Source: Cycas panzhihuaensis
Lineage: Eukaryota > Cycadophyta
DNA length: 64,000 bases
Direction: 5' to 3'
NCBI GenBank assembly: GCA_023213395.1
Contig: CM041465.1
Location: forward strand, 5,766,001-5,830,000
Part shown: piece by piece, positions 22,051 to 33,699 of the stretch
Layout of the letters: each line of letters opens with the position of its first letter
How positions within the stretch are numbered: the stretch's first letter is position 1
Position numbers and translations under genes: made by a program
The notes under the pieces: generated by a model
Seen by the model: the letters and a program-made list of their open reading frames with translations, nothing else
The model's database searches: none
What the model was told of the DNA's origin: nothing

Positions 22051-22835
22051 GATCTTGAGTACTCCCTCATGGATGAACCTAAGTTCACCAAAAAGGGACG
22101 AACAAGCTGCTACCATTTAGGTGATCCATGGTCTACCTAAAAGGGTATTATACTCTAAGTCCAAGTTAATGATAGTAAGGTCAGTAAGCACTATCTTATC
22201 TTCCAATGTAAGTGGAAGAGAAACTTGACCCAAGGGCACCTTTTGATTCTTATCATACCCTTGGCAGATCCATTTGTATAGATCAAATATAGAAATCTCT
22301 AAATCCTTGACAAGATGAAGAAGGATTACATTGATAGATGATCCTTCGTCAATGATAACTTGCTTGATATTAATATCATCCTTGATGATCTCAATGTAAA
22401 ATGGTGGAATGTCATTTGGTGCATAGGTAGAATAATTGAGTAAAGTAGTAAGGCCAAAGGAAAGAATAGAAGTAGGTGAAGAAGCTACCATGGGAACTTC
22501 CAATGCATCAAATAAAAGTTGGCATTGCTTAGGGCAATAGTTGAGCAAATTGATAACTGATATACCCATAAAAATGGTCCTTAATTCATTTATCAAAGAG
22601 AAAGATCCATCATTTAAACTAGAAGAAATGGACCTAAACCTAATGCGATGGGGGAGTACTAGAGGTAAAGAGTTAAGATTCCTCACCATAAAATCATCAG
22701 ATGATTTAGATGGTCCTGCACTCTTTGAAGTCTCCACCATGTTTATGGTTCTCTTAGTATCACCACCTTTAGGAGTTGGATGAAGTTGACTGCTGCTTCT
22801 TCTTACTTGAATATTTACGAGAGTGGTAGTCATCT
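22050..22835 (-). pseudogene. Gypsy-1 aspartic protease
   Basis: A 238-codon open minus-strand frame (22117-22833) holds most of the domain. The flap-side strand VIIDEGSSINVI carries the active site as Asp-Glu-Gly instead of Asp-Thr/Ser-Gly. The second conserved block LEYNTLLGRPWI matches the LLGRPW signature of Tat proteases. Gypsy-3 has the same DEG; Gypsy-2 has DNG. The N-terminal 100 residues are linker after gag. Confidence 0.85.
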
Positions 22836-22849
22836 TTGATGAATCAGAG

Positions 22850-25080
22850 CTTGAAGGTTGGCCTTCATCATCTTATATCTACTTCCCTTTACCTTTATCT
22901 TATTTACTGGTTTTCTCATTATGTTAAGGCAACAAATCCTTAGGGATCATTTGGTCTTGCAATGATTTAGAAGAATGATTTACTTGAGTGTTCATGTTAT
23001 GGATTTCATTTTAAATGGTTTGGCACTTACTTCTATCATATACATCAGTTTGATGATAGGAGAATCACTTTGTCTTTCTAGATGAAGGAGGAGGTGGAGG
23101 AGGAGCTTGCTTCTTCCTCCCCTCAGTCAAGTGAATCACTTTGGTCTCTTAAGAGGATTGAGTAGGAGATATACCATCAATACATAACTTAGTATTGATC
23201 GCATCCTCAAGTGATCTAATCAAAGAAGTAGGATGATCGTATGTAGGCTCAGGATGGGTAGCCTTCGTAGGATGAACTAGACACTTAGAAGGCATAGGTT
23301 TCCCAACCTTCTTAATACCTGCTTATATTTCAAAAGTCTCTAACATAAAATAGTCATCAATTGCTTCTTCATACATTTGAGGACCAAGTTTCAAAACTTC
23401 TAAATGTATATGGGATCTTAATGCATTGGTAAATAGATCAAATAGCAAACAAGGATCAAGGTATGAATGGCAAGTGTGAACTTGATCTTGAAATCTCCTA
23501 ATAAAATCTCTTAAAGTTTCATCACTGTTTTGTTTAATTACAAGCAAGGATTTGATGCCTGACTCAAATGATCTTGCTACATCAAAATAGTTGATCAAAG
23601 AGTAAACTAGTTATTAGAATGAGAGAATTGAACCTAAGGAAAGCTAATAAAACCACTTCAAAGCATTTCTTTGAAGTGATTTCAGAAATAGATGCATCAT
23701 AACATAATTATATGGCATAAAATCCATGCAGGCAAGCACAAATGCCTATATATGGGAGCTGGGGTCTTGAGATGAATCACTAGAAAACTTAGGTAATTTG
23801 GGAAGGAATGGAGGCATAGGTGAAAATAAAATCTCACGCAAAAAGGGAGACTTCATATAGTCTAAGAAGGGTCTCCTTGGCCTTAATGTAGTAGGACATT
23901 GAGGTAAGGATGATGGATAAGGAATAGATGGATGTATAGGTTGTTGTGATTGCAATTGTTATGAAACACCATGAAGTGGAAGAGTAGAAGGAGGAACAAA
24001 CCACACAATAGGATTAACCACAAAATTAGTTTGAGGTATGAGGTTTTGTGGGAAACTTGAATTATAGGTGTAGAAAGGGTTGGGTTGAGGGATAGGCCTA
24101 GGAATATGTGAAGAAGATATGGGCCTAGAAGTCCCCAACAATTGTGATTGCCCTGTTGAAGCATGTGAATGTGGTAATTTAGCATGAAAAACATGCTGCA
24201 ATGAGGAAATCATGTTAGATGCTCTAGGTGATGGTGGACAAGGCCTAACACCCTAAGATCCAACATTATGTGACACATGAAGGGGTACCTGAGTGATAGA
24301 AGAAACAAGGTGTAACGAGATAATCCTAGTGGAATAAGATTGAATGGGCTGAAAACTAGGTAAAGGCATAATTGTTTGACTAGAAATAGGTATGTAGATA
24401 GATCTAGGAATGCCATAAGCCATTGTGGTAGTATCACCTCTGTGAGTAAGAGGTATGAAATAGGAAGATTGATCCTAAACCTGCTGCCTAGGAGAGGGTT
24501 GACGAGGTTGTGAATGAGTTGATTTATGATTGTCAACTTCTTCCATAAGCAGAGAATGAGGTCATGAAGGAGGTCTTGGTGAAGGATGATGACAGAGATG
24601 AGGGGACCACATAGTTTCAGGTGGAGGGTCTACCTCAATTGGCTCATAGTCTTCACCTAAGGGATAAGTCTAGACATGTTATAGTAAAGATGATATAGTA
24701 TGAATCTTCGAGTGGAATGGATCATGATAACCAGGCATGCATGGTGGGGTAGGGATCCTAGTAAGAATCAGCTCAGGAAAAGATGGATATGATCAAGTAG
24801 TAGGTGATTCTTCCTATGGGAAAGAAGGATCCACAAAAGAAAGATCACCAAGATACTGTGAAGGATCTAGATATCCCTAGTCCACCAGTATGTTATATAG
24901 TTATGTTGAATCTTTAGGAGGATAAACATATGCATCAAATACTTGAAACTTTGAGGATTCGACATATGATTATGAAACATCCTAACAAAGGTGTAATGGG
25001 TGCATTTGAGAATTAGGTAGGAGGCCTTAAAGTCTTAATGAGTGCCTAGGTATAAGTATTGTAGTTTCCATAGCTTTACT
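22850..25080 (-). pseudogene. Gypsy-1 gag region
   Basis: The C-terminal capsid-like core is at 23323-23598 (MINYFDVARSFESGIKSLL, then ETLRDFIRRFQDQVH), a Retrotrans_gag fold. Upstream (23746-24536) lies a Pro/Ser/His-rich N-terminal part in shifting frames, and downstream a Lys-rich stretch followed by a Pro run near 23095. No zinc knuckle is seen. The reading frame is broken in many places, so frames there are pieces of one gag, not separate genes. Confidence 0.75.
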
Positions 25081-25090
25081 TAAAGATAAA

Positions 25091-25115
25091 CGGTGGCTCC
25101 CTAGCAAGGTCACCA
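25091..25115 (-). other. Primer-binding site of Gypsy-1
   Basis: Minus strand TGGTGACCTTGCTAGGGAGC, resembling the TGGCGACTCTGCTGGGGA type common in Tat/Athila elements. It starts 9 nt from the inferred LTR end at 25125. The primer tRNA cannot be named with confidence. Confidence 0.7.
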
Positions 25116-25124
25116 GAAATATGG

Positions 25125-27665
25125 TGGTTTAAGGTCTCCTTGGTAAGATGATGGTGTTCTAGGGGTGGGTCCCTAGAAAGGCTACCAAAAAGATGGTTTG
25201 GGGCTTGGAGAAGATATAATACGAAGCTCAAAAGAGACCTAAAGGACCATATTTACCCAACTCCTAAGAAGGAGTCTTCACCTAGTAGTGTCATCTACCT
25301 TAGTAAGAGTGGGTACGATGAAAGGTGTGGATGTAAAATAGGGTGATAGAATCCACCAACCTATACAACTTAATAACTGAGTTCTAAGTTAAAAGTTGCA
25401 TTTATAATATCCTTAAGATCCTTCCTCGGGACTCCTCTCTTATAATCAGTTCAACTTTTTGAGTTTTACTAAGATGTAGGAGAGGGTAAGCTAATGGAAA
25501 TAATAGTTTATCTTATTTGAGTTTCTAGGTTTTGATATTGTTGCAAGGGTACAAAGCCAAGAGAGAAAAATGATACAGTTAAGGATACCACAAGATCAAT
25601 CTCACATCAATCTTTTTATTTTTCTTTTTTCATTTTTGATAATGAAATCTCAAACAAACACACTAGAAACTATACATGCAAGTATTTTTTTATTTTTTAT
25701 TTTTAAACAAACACACTAGAAACTATGTATGCAAGTCCTTTTTTATTGTTTTCTTAAATAAACACACTAGAAACTATGCATGCAAGTCATTTTTTGTTGC
25801 ATGTAAGTCCTTTTTTATTGCATGCAAGACAAAGGATGCATAAGCAATATGCATGCAAGTCTTTTTTTGTTGCATGCAAGATAAAGGATACACATGCAAC
25901 TATGAAGTGGCTTTCCTACATGCAACATGCATGATTTATTTTAAGAGATATGATGCCATACAAACAAAATCTAAAAATATTGACATAATCTTTATGTAAA
26001 CTTCTTTTCAAAAGAGATTTATCTACATGCAAGACTAGCTAATACGGTCTAACTTTGATGCATGCAACTAATTCTTTTAAAAAATAATGAAATAATGCAT
26101 AAAAAGAGAGAATCTTAAAGGAAACTATTGTTATTTTATGATGAGTTTTAGACCTATAAGATGATGGACAAGTTATAAATCTAAACAATAATCATTCATG
26201 CAATATCAACCAAAGGTTCTATCATGATTAGAGTAGTGAGAGCTCCAAAAGGAATCCTTGACCCAAATATAAAAGCTGAAAATCAGAGATATTCCAACCA
26301 TACAACACTATCAACTTTTGATTCTCAAGATGCAAGAGCTAACTTGAAAATAAAAGTGCATGCAATAATAGATGCAAGACCAATATTCCTTTCCTATTGT
26401 AAAGAGTGCCTCAAAATGATAGTTTGCTTTTCCCTTGACTAACTTTTTCACACACTTTCCTTCAAAATAAGAGCAAAGAAGGAAGCAACAATAATCCAAA
26501 GAGACCAAACAAGATCCAAATAATGCCAAAAAAGAGTGGCAATCCAACTAAAATATAGGCTATTATGAGAGAGTGGGAAGGAGTAGTTAGATGCATGGTG
26601 GAGAGATAACCATGTCCCACCCTAGTCTATTCTTAAGGAACCCCACAAAGGGTAGACCTTTTAGTGTATATTTCAATTCCAAAGTCCAAATAAAAGTCCA
26701 ATAATCATCAACCAATGAAAAGAAATAATTCTAAGTGAAAATTACTTTTAAGACAACATGAAACAAGCTTGAAAGCTAATAGGAAAGATCTTACCAAATC
26801 CAAAAAAGTTTGAAGCAAAAATTGATGAAGATCCAAAGAGATGAAAGATTAGACCATCAACAATTGAGTAGTAGTAGTATAACAATAAAATTTCTTTGAG
26901 ATTTCACATAATAACTTTAGAAAATCAAGTCTCCAAAAAGCATAGTAGTAGTCCTTAAGAATTCTCCAAGAAGTTCACAAAATTTCTCAATCAAAGAGCA
27001 AGAATCACTCCTTCATCTCTAATTCTCAACTCTCTTTACTTTTCTTTCTCTCTCCATTCTATCTATTTCCCCATCTATATCTAAAACTATGATCAACAAT
27101 CCCTTTATAACACTTATGGGCATTGAGAAAATCAAATCCCACCAAATATAGGTGGTGGCATGCAAAATTTTAGCATGCAAGCTAAGATTTATATGCATGC
27201 AGCGAAAAATGTGGAGTTTAGTTAGGAGGCAAAAATAACTCATTAGAAAGGTCAAAAATAATTATTATTAATAAATTAAGGCATAAATGACTTTATTAAT
27301 GAGGAAAGGGTCCCAAAGCATGATGAAAATAATAAACATAAGCTCAAAAATGATAAAAAATTGGGTGAAATCAAGGATAAAAAATTTTAAAATAACAAAC
27401 TTTGAAAGAATCATAGGGTTAAGTTAGTCATAAAGAGAACTTTGTTGCTATAGTTTACGTCATCAGTGAAATGACAGGAATACAAGCCATAACATCATTT
27501 GTTATATTTCATTAATCAATAATCACACATCATTTCAACAAAATGAGACCCAATCCATCAAGTAGAATCAACATACATCAATCACTATTAATAAAACCAT
27601 ATAACATATATCAATTTACCAACATAATCTAAATACAAATAAGGAGGTCAAGTTTTAGTGAAACA
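25125..27665 (-). repeat. Gypsy-1 5' LTR
   Basis: Partner of 12368-14906. It ends on the plus strand with AGTGAAACA, followed by the CAAGG duplication. It carries its own version of the ATGCATGCAAGTC array (about 25650-25880). Confidence 0.88.
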
Positions 27666-28861
27666 CAAGGCATGAGAGAAATGAGCCAAGAAAAGGAAGG
27701 GATTGCCTTTTAGAATAGAGGTGTATGAAGGGGTCTCATAAAGAAAGCTAAACAAGCATGTAAGAAACTTCTTTTGCCAAAGAAAAGAGAGAATATGCGG
27801 GTCTAAAATACCCTGCTAAAATAGGTTTAAAAGAGTTTTACCTTATGAGATGGCTAGGAGAAGGATTTCCTCTAAGGAATAGGTGAGAAATCCCTATAAC
27901 AGTGTAAGAAGAGAGTGTAACCTATAAGAAAACTTGATACCAATAATTTGATGGAGTGTTTGAAAGGAGAATCTGTCTAAAACTAGTTGTTATAGACTTG
28001 TGACTTAGGGTTTTTACCCTAAGGAAAGAGGGGGAAGGAGTGAAGAGAAAATAGTAGTAGAAGAGAACTTTTTTTTTCCAAATCTTTTCTAAGAGAGGAG
28101 AGGAAGAATCAGAAGAATGAGCCAAAATTTAGGTTTTAAAACCCAATCCTAACCTACTAGTTGATTAAGGATCACCTTGAGTGGAAAACAACCTAGAACC
28201 ACATGTCAATTTTATATTTTAATTTGAAATTGGTCGTGGCTAGGCTAAAAATTAAGAGTGGATAATCACACTATGGCAAACTTCGTGGTACTACAAAGTT
28301 TGCAATGGTATCACAAATAATGCCCTAATGCACTCAAAACAAAGTGAAAAATAAAAGGGGAGCTAAGAAGGCTCCCTAAAAGGGGGGTCCTAGACCCTGG
28401 AAGGGAAAAATAATGAATTGTCGAGGTGTTTAGGGGATTTTAAGAGCTAGTGGGACCATAAGAGGTTGGAAAAAGGTGGTGACAAGGCCCCCATGAGAGA
28501 TAAGTGGTAGATGAGGATGATGATCAGGCCTAAACAGGTTGTTAAGGATCACATCACGCTAAAAGGTAGTAGAGAGCTAGCTGCAGAAGCCAAGAGTACT
28601 TGAAAATGATGTGGAGGCATGGTGGAGGGTCATGAAGTGCCATGGGATATTTATCCCAAGTCATCATAGGCTAGAGTATTAGATGCAAACATGAGTAGGT
28701 AGGCAAGCCAGGCATAATGATCATGTAATCAATCAACAACATGCAATATGTATCTAATAATAATGCTATAACATTATGAAGTCAATGAAAGCAATGATAG
28801 AGATATACTTGTACTTACTTGAGAGGTTCCATCCATGTATATTTTTGGTAGCTGGAAAACA
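27666..28861 (-). repeat. Gypsy-2 3' LTR, second part
   Basis: Continues the LTR broken at 12367 and matches about 49241-50439. It ends GCTGGAAAACA at 28861, next to the PPT. Together the two parts give about 2.9 kb. Confidence 0.87.
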
Positions 28862-28873
28862 CTACCCCCTTGG
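28862..28873 (-). other. Polypurine tract of Gypsy-2
   Basis: Minus strand CCAAGGGGGTAG immediately before the TGTTTTCC start of the 3' LTR. Confidence 0.8.
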
Positions 28874-29350
28874 CAATATAGCCTCACTGCTCAAAAGTAT
28901 GATGCGATGATAAATGCTATCAACACAAAGGTTAGTATCATGTATCAAAGTACAATGGTGTCATCGTCCAAGGGGATGGCAAGTGTTATGGAAAAACATA
29001 TAGACAAGGAGGAAAGAGGGGAAGTATAGGGGATGCCTATGCGTCACCCTAAAATCTGATGAAAGAGAGGGTGGATGAGGGGGATGCCCCCATCGTACCT
29101 ATTTAAGATAAATAATGCTAACAATCACAAGCATAATCAACAAGATAACTTAAACGAGGAGTATGTACATATGGAGGTTGGAATGCAAGGGCCTCATACC
29201 ATGGGTGATATGAAGGGTAAAGTGAAGAAATAAACCTGGTGGTCACTATAGTTTAAACTCATTAATGGATAACTTTTAAAGGTGTGAATAGATCGTAAAA
29301 TGAAAGATGGGACAATCTCGAAACTTGGGTAATTAGGCAACCTGATAGGC
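28874..29350 (-). other. Gypsy-2 sequence between PPT and aRNH
   Basis: No gene supported. It includes one TATAGTTTAAACTCATTA motif near 29245, also found in the 3' regions of Gypsy-1 and Gypsy-3. Confidence 0.5.
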
Positions 29351-29776
29351 TTCTTAGGGAGGATCGTCAAGAAGGGGGAGATGATGCTCGAGGATGCGAC
29401 AGATAAGGCCATTTGCCTCATCATTTAAGTCTCAAGGAATGTGTTGAACATCCACAAAGGGGAAACAAGATAAGAGAGATCTGGTGGTAGAAGCGAGGGC
29501 TCTCAAACATGGGCAATACACCTAGTAGTCCTAGGTAAGCTATGACACGATGATTTAAGAGTCATAAAGAAGGATGATGAGACCGTGGTGGAAATAAAGT
29601 GCATTAATAAGGGCCTCAATAACATCTATATATTCAACTTCGTTATTTGTGGCCTCAGGGAGAAAGACTCTAAAATGTATATAATCATATCTAGAGGGAT
29701 CATAAAGAATCCATGCAATGGGAAAAGGTCCTAGATTACCATGACATCCTCTATCAGTGAAGATAAGTAGTACCAT
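29350..29776 (-). pseudogene. Gypsy-2 second RNase H (aRNH)
   Basis: The best preserved aRNH in the window. The 73-codon open frame at 29555-29776 gives FTDRGCHGNLGP (first Asp), WILYD, EATNNEVEYIDVIEAL (Glu) and LLYDS (second Asp). After a stop it continues through LRALASTTRSLLSCF to HIPxDLNDEANGL, where the final Asp of the usual EAD is Asn. Fold order and spacing match bacterial/archaeal-like RNase HI. It lies about 0.5 kb from the PPT and 4 kb beyond integrase, separated by an antisense gene, so it cannot be read as part of Pol without splicing or separate initiation. Confidence 0.85.
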
Positions 29777-29779
29777 GAT

Positions 29780-31030
29780 GAAAAAAAAAGGTTTTTGTCA
29801 AACAACAAGAGAAATAATGATGATAAGGTAAAAAAGTGAAGAAAGGGAGAAGAGGTAGTGACGTGGCTATAATCCCTCGAAAGGCTATGAATATAGGTCA
29901 TAAAAGATATGAGAGTCTAGAGAAGAGGCTACCTGGGTTTGAGGAAACTAACCTAACGAGGAGGTAAGGAGATGACAACAAAAGGGACCCTTTGGGGCTC
30001 CCAAAGATCTCTAAAAGGGCCAAAAAGAGGTCTAGAAAGGGGGAGGTGCTTTCTTTGGGAGCCTCAAAGGCTTGAACAAGGAGCAAAATTAGATCTAGAA
30101 TGCTGAAACAAGTTAAAAGAGTATAAACATTGGTATGCTTTAGAGCAACACGAAAAATGAGGCAGAAGGGATCTATATGAGATTGAAAGGGGTCATCATA
30201 AATGTGCCAAAAGAGCTCGAAATAGAGGCTATGGAGATGAAATAGGGGATGGAGCCTTAAGGTAAAGGAAATGAGGCTAAGAAGATGGTCTCAAAGGCTA
30301 TCACAGTAAAAGAAAAGAAGAAAGTGCCCCCTAGGGCCCCTGCGTATATAAAGGTAGGAGGGTGAAAATGATATTCATTGTCACAGGCCCCATAATCAAT
30401 CTGGAGCCCTTCCTTCTATGCAGCAGAGCCCTACTGAACTTCGAGAGCACATAGCAAGAGATCCAACTATTAGGTCAAGGCACAGAGACAACCCACATGA
30501 TTAGGATGATGAGATGGTGGTAGTGAGACCCGATCCAGTGAGTGGATCATTCCTTACCTTCTTCATTTCGTCGTTTTTATTTAATGGCCTTTTTGAGTTT
30601 TTATAGGTTAATTTTGGCCCCTTAAGGTAATTTGGGATCCTATGGAGCTTGAACGAGGCCCAAAGAGGGGGAGGCCTAGGGAATTAGGTAGCCCTAGTCC
30701 TAGTGGGCCAAGCCTTAGCCCACTCAGAAAAAAAATTTAAGTTTCTAGGGCATCCCCCCCTCCTTTTTAGGGGATAGCAAGTGCACTGCGATAAAGATCA
30801 TGGTGTTGTGAAGATTGCCATAGGGCCAATAGAAAATCTTAGTAGGGCCCAGGCTAAAGTCCATGGTACTGTAGAGTTTGACATAGGGTGAAGAGTGATT
30901 AATAGAGAAAAGAAGAAATGAGGCCCAAAGGATGGCTTAGCTCACTCTAATGGAGCATGAGGCATCCTAGGGATGGCAAGGCATGCTGTGAGGGGTATCT
31001 AGACTGACATTTGGGCTATTTGTAGGAAGT
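29780..31030. other. Gypsy-2 spacer
   Basis: Purine-rich on the plus strand, no convincing coding sequence on either strand. The frame at 29898-30086 has no recognisable motif. Confidence 0.45.
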
Positions 31031-31034
31031 TATC

Positions 31035-32850
31035 ATGGTGGACAACCACGAGAACAATGAAGTAGTGATGTTGAGCTTCATCAAGATGATGTTGATATGG
31101 GATAGGATAACATTGAGATGCTACATGCTCCTAAAGGTCATCATGATGCCCTAATATACATCAGATTAGTGCCTCCTGGTGGACATAGTCTCCTACTGGG
31201 ACTGATAGTGATATGTTTTCTATCTCCCCCAGGTGGAGGATGTTACTATCACACTAGGAGATATTAGGAGGATTTTGGGGGTATTAGAAGGAGGAGCACC
31301 AATATCACTAGGCACGTTACCCAGCATAGACACTGCACACATGGAGGCAACCATATGTTTTACAAGACAGGGTAGGTGGGATCGATGAGGTGTGTCAGTC
31401 TAGGCAATGGTGATGTCTAGGGTTTCTCAAGTGAGGAAGCTTATTACATTAGCTATTCTATTCTAGATTTTCTAGAAATAGAACTATAGGGATATACTGG
31501 GTGGATGGATGGCCATAGTCAAGAGGTGTAAGGCTGGAGAGAGGCTAGACTGGGCTACCTTAATAGTAGTTAACCTAATTGCACAGTTGGATTAGATCTA
31601 GGTGGTAGGGATAGGAGGATTCTCAAATTACACTCTACTATAGTGCTAGTTTTTTTATCATTTCAAAGCAGTGGAACCATTAAGAGGACCACACTCCATC
31701 TTGGCATGGGTGCCCATGGTCCATAGATGGTAGATTTAGTTTAGGGGAACCAAGGATCGAGATTATATTTGGAGGTCCATAGAGGTAACATCGCTCAACC
31801 TACTTACCTTGGCAGACTACACGGTGGATCCATATAGAGGGGTGCACTAGAAGAGCGATGACACAATAGAGGAGCTAGGAGATGACCTTGATGAGGGTGG
31901 AGGCAATGGGGTAGGCTCATCGGGTATTACAGGAGGTGAGGTAGGCCCATCTGTGCCTACGGGAGGAGATAGACCACCACACACACTAGTAGGTAGGGGG
32001 GAAGCAATAGGTAGGGCTCCAACAATAGTGGTGGATATAGTGGCAATAGCAGAGGTAACGATAGTCATGGTAGAGGGAGGAGCAAAGGTAGGAGATGCTT
32101 CAATAATTTAGGAGATAGGAGAGGTAGTACCAAAGGCAGAGGGGGGAGGAGTAATAGCTAAGAGAGCTCCTATAAATAAGGTGGTCATCAAAGTCAAGGA
32201 GTTGGTTATCCCAAGAGATGAGACACCACCCTAATTAGACATCTTCCAATCACTATCTACTTAGATAGCTTACTTTGATTTGATTTAGATTCTTTCATAT
32301 ATATATTGTTAGACTGATATATGGTATATATAGTTTGGCAAGTGTGGTAGAGATGAGGAGGCTATTAGAGGTAGTAGTCTGGGAGTTATTTCCTTAGGTC
32401 TACATAGAGGGACAACCTCCTATCCTAGCCAGTGAAGAGCCTCGATCAGTGGGGGCACATACAATGGAATTTGCCCTACTAATTAGAGACAAAGATATGG
32501 GGGTGGTAGAGTCCCAAGGACACCAATTGAGGACATAGTAGCTATAGGGAGAGCTAAATAGACTTTGCATAGAGACGGACCAGATAGCCATGGAGAGGGA
32601 CTAGATAGCCATAGAGAGGGATGCTCTACAAGGCCAAGTCCAGATACTGGAGGCCTAGGGAGAAGGATTAGCAGGCAGAGATATGAGGAGTGAGATTAGG
32701 ATCACCATGCTGGAGGATGGGCTTTGAAGAGTAGAGAAGAAGAGGGATCATATCCAAGTGTGATACGATCATCTGGTAGAGCAAGTCACCACCAGATCGT
32801 CGCAAAGTAGGTCTCATACTCATACGACAATAATGACCTAGAGGAGGCCT
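31035..32850 (+). pseudogene. Antisense plant-mobile-domain-like pseudogene in Gypsy-2
   Basis: Runs opposite to the element. Plus-strand codons around 31225-31300 read VFYLPQVEDVTITLGDIRRI then LGV and GGAPI, resembling the N-terminal signature of the plant mobile domain (FHLP.GEMTITLEDV..LLGLP). About 31690-31840 gives HSILAWVP, a RGTKDRDY segment and TLADYTVDPYRG, comparable to the R..LD.....V.W.PY end of that domain. A Gly/Ile/Val-rich low-complexity linker follows (31870-32220). The tail is a coiled coil with the duplicated heptads DQIAMERD and IAIERDAL (about 32570-32620). Many stops break it. The role is unknown; the family is known from host genes such as MAIN and from transposons. 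The assignment is by eye and needs a profile search. Confidence 0.6.
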
Positions 32851-32869
32851 TAGAATGAGGGGAGTAAGG

Positions 32870-33690
32870 AAGGGAGCTTAAAACGATGATGAAGGATCCT
32901 AAGAGGCATGTGGTCTCTTGGTGAGGGGTTTCACAGGCAAGGAGATGATAACCCCTGAGGGTAGGGCATCGAGGAGCTTTGATGTATCATTGGTTTTAAG
33001 TAGGAAAGCATTGGACCTCCAAGGAGTCTCACCATATGTAGACACATGATTGTACTCCTCCCTGCAAGGATTCCATCTTTCTGAGGCATGATGCCTAGAT
33101 GATATACTATATGACATTATATGATATGATTTATATATATATAGGCAGGGGCCAATTAGTGGCCCATTTGACCCATGATGATGATATTGTGATGTTGTTG
33201 TATTGTTTATTTGTTTATGTATATACATAGAGAGATAGATATATACAGATATGGGTGCATGGGTGCATGAAGGATTGTGAATTATGATGGTTTTAGTTGA
33301 TTATTATGTATAGTTTTTGTTGTTAGATCATATATAGGTGACACTCACATTTCCTTTCATGCAGCACCACACTCGTAGTGGTCATACACGACCACCATGT
33401 GTATACATGATAGGCACGCATGAGGCTAGGAGAGGAGAGCCATACATGTCTATCGAGGGAGTATAACAAATATGTAAAGGAAACAACAATAAAGAGGGAG
33501 TATAGATACTCAAGTAAGAGGCCCTAGTTGGGGTGCGATTCTAGGCTCGATAGAGAAGGAAGTTTACACACCTGACTAGAAGCAGAGGTTTCCCTCAGAA
33601 AAGAAATGAAAGACACAATACAAGCGATGAAACCATAAAGATGAGAATCCACTCCAAGCTGCCATCCCCCTATGGTTAGGGGGGAATTGG
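32870..33690. other. Gypsy-2 spacer between antisense gene and integrase
   Basis: No gene seen. It includes a TA-rich microsatellite-like stretch (about 33105-33260, with TATATATATA and GATAGATATATA) that could mark the promoter side of nothing identifiable. Confidence 0.45.
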
Positions 33691-33699
33691 GACACACTT

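Larger units (their letters stand above)
12368..27665 (-). mobile_element. Gypsy-1: complete-length Tat-like Ty3/gypsy element, 15.3 kb
   Basis: The best delimited gypsy copy. Two LTRs of about 2.54 kb (12368-14906 and 25125-27665) bound a 10.2-kb interior with PBS at the right and PPT at the left, so it reads on the minus strand. Order: gag, PR, RT, RNase H, INT, then a 3.3-kb 3' region with a second RNase H, and the PPT. Flanks CATGG (12363-12367) and CAAGG (27666-27670) are a 5-bp duplication with one change. The uninterrupted site reads TAAGG in the paralogous LTR near 49240. Every coding part has stops. Assignment to the Tat branch rests on the extra RNase H and the DxGSS protease, not on a tree. 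Confidence 0.9.
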
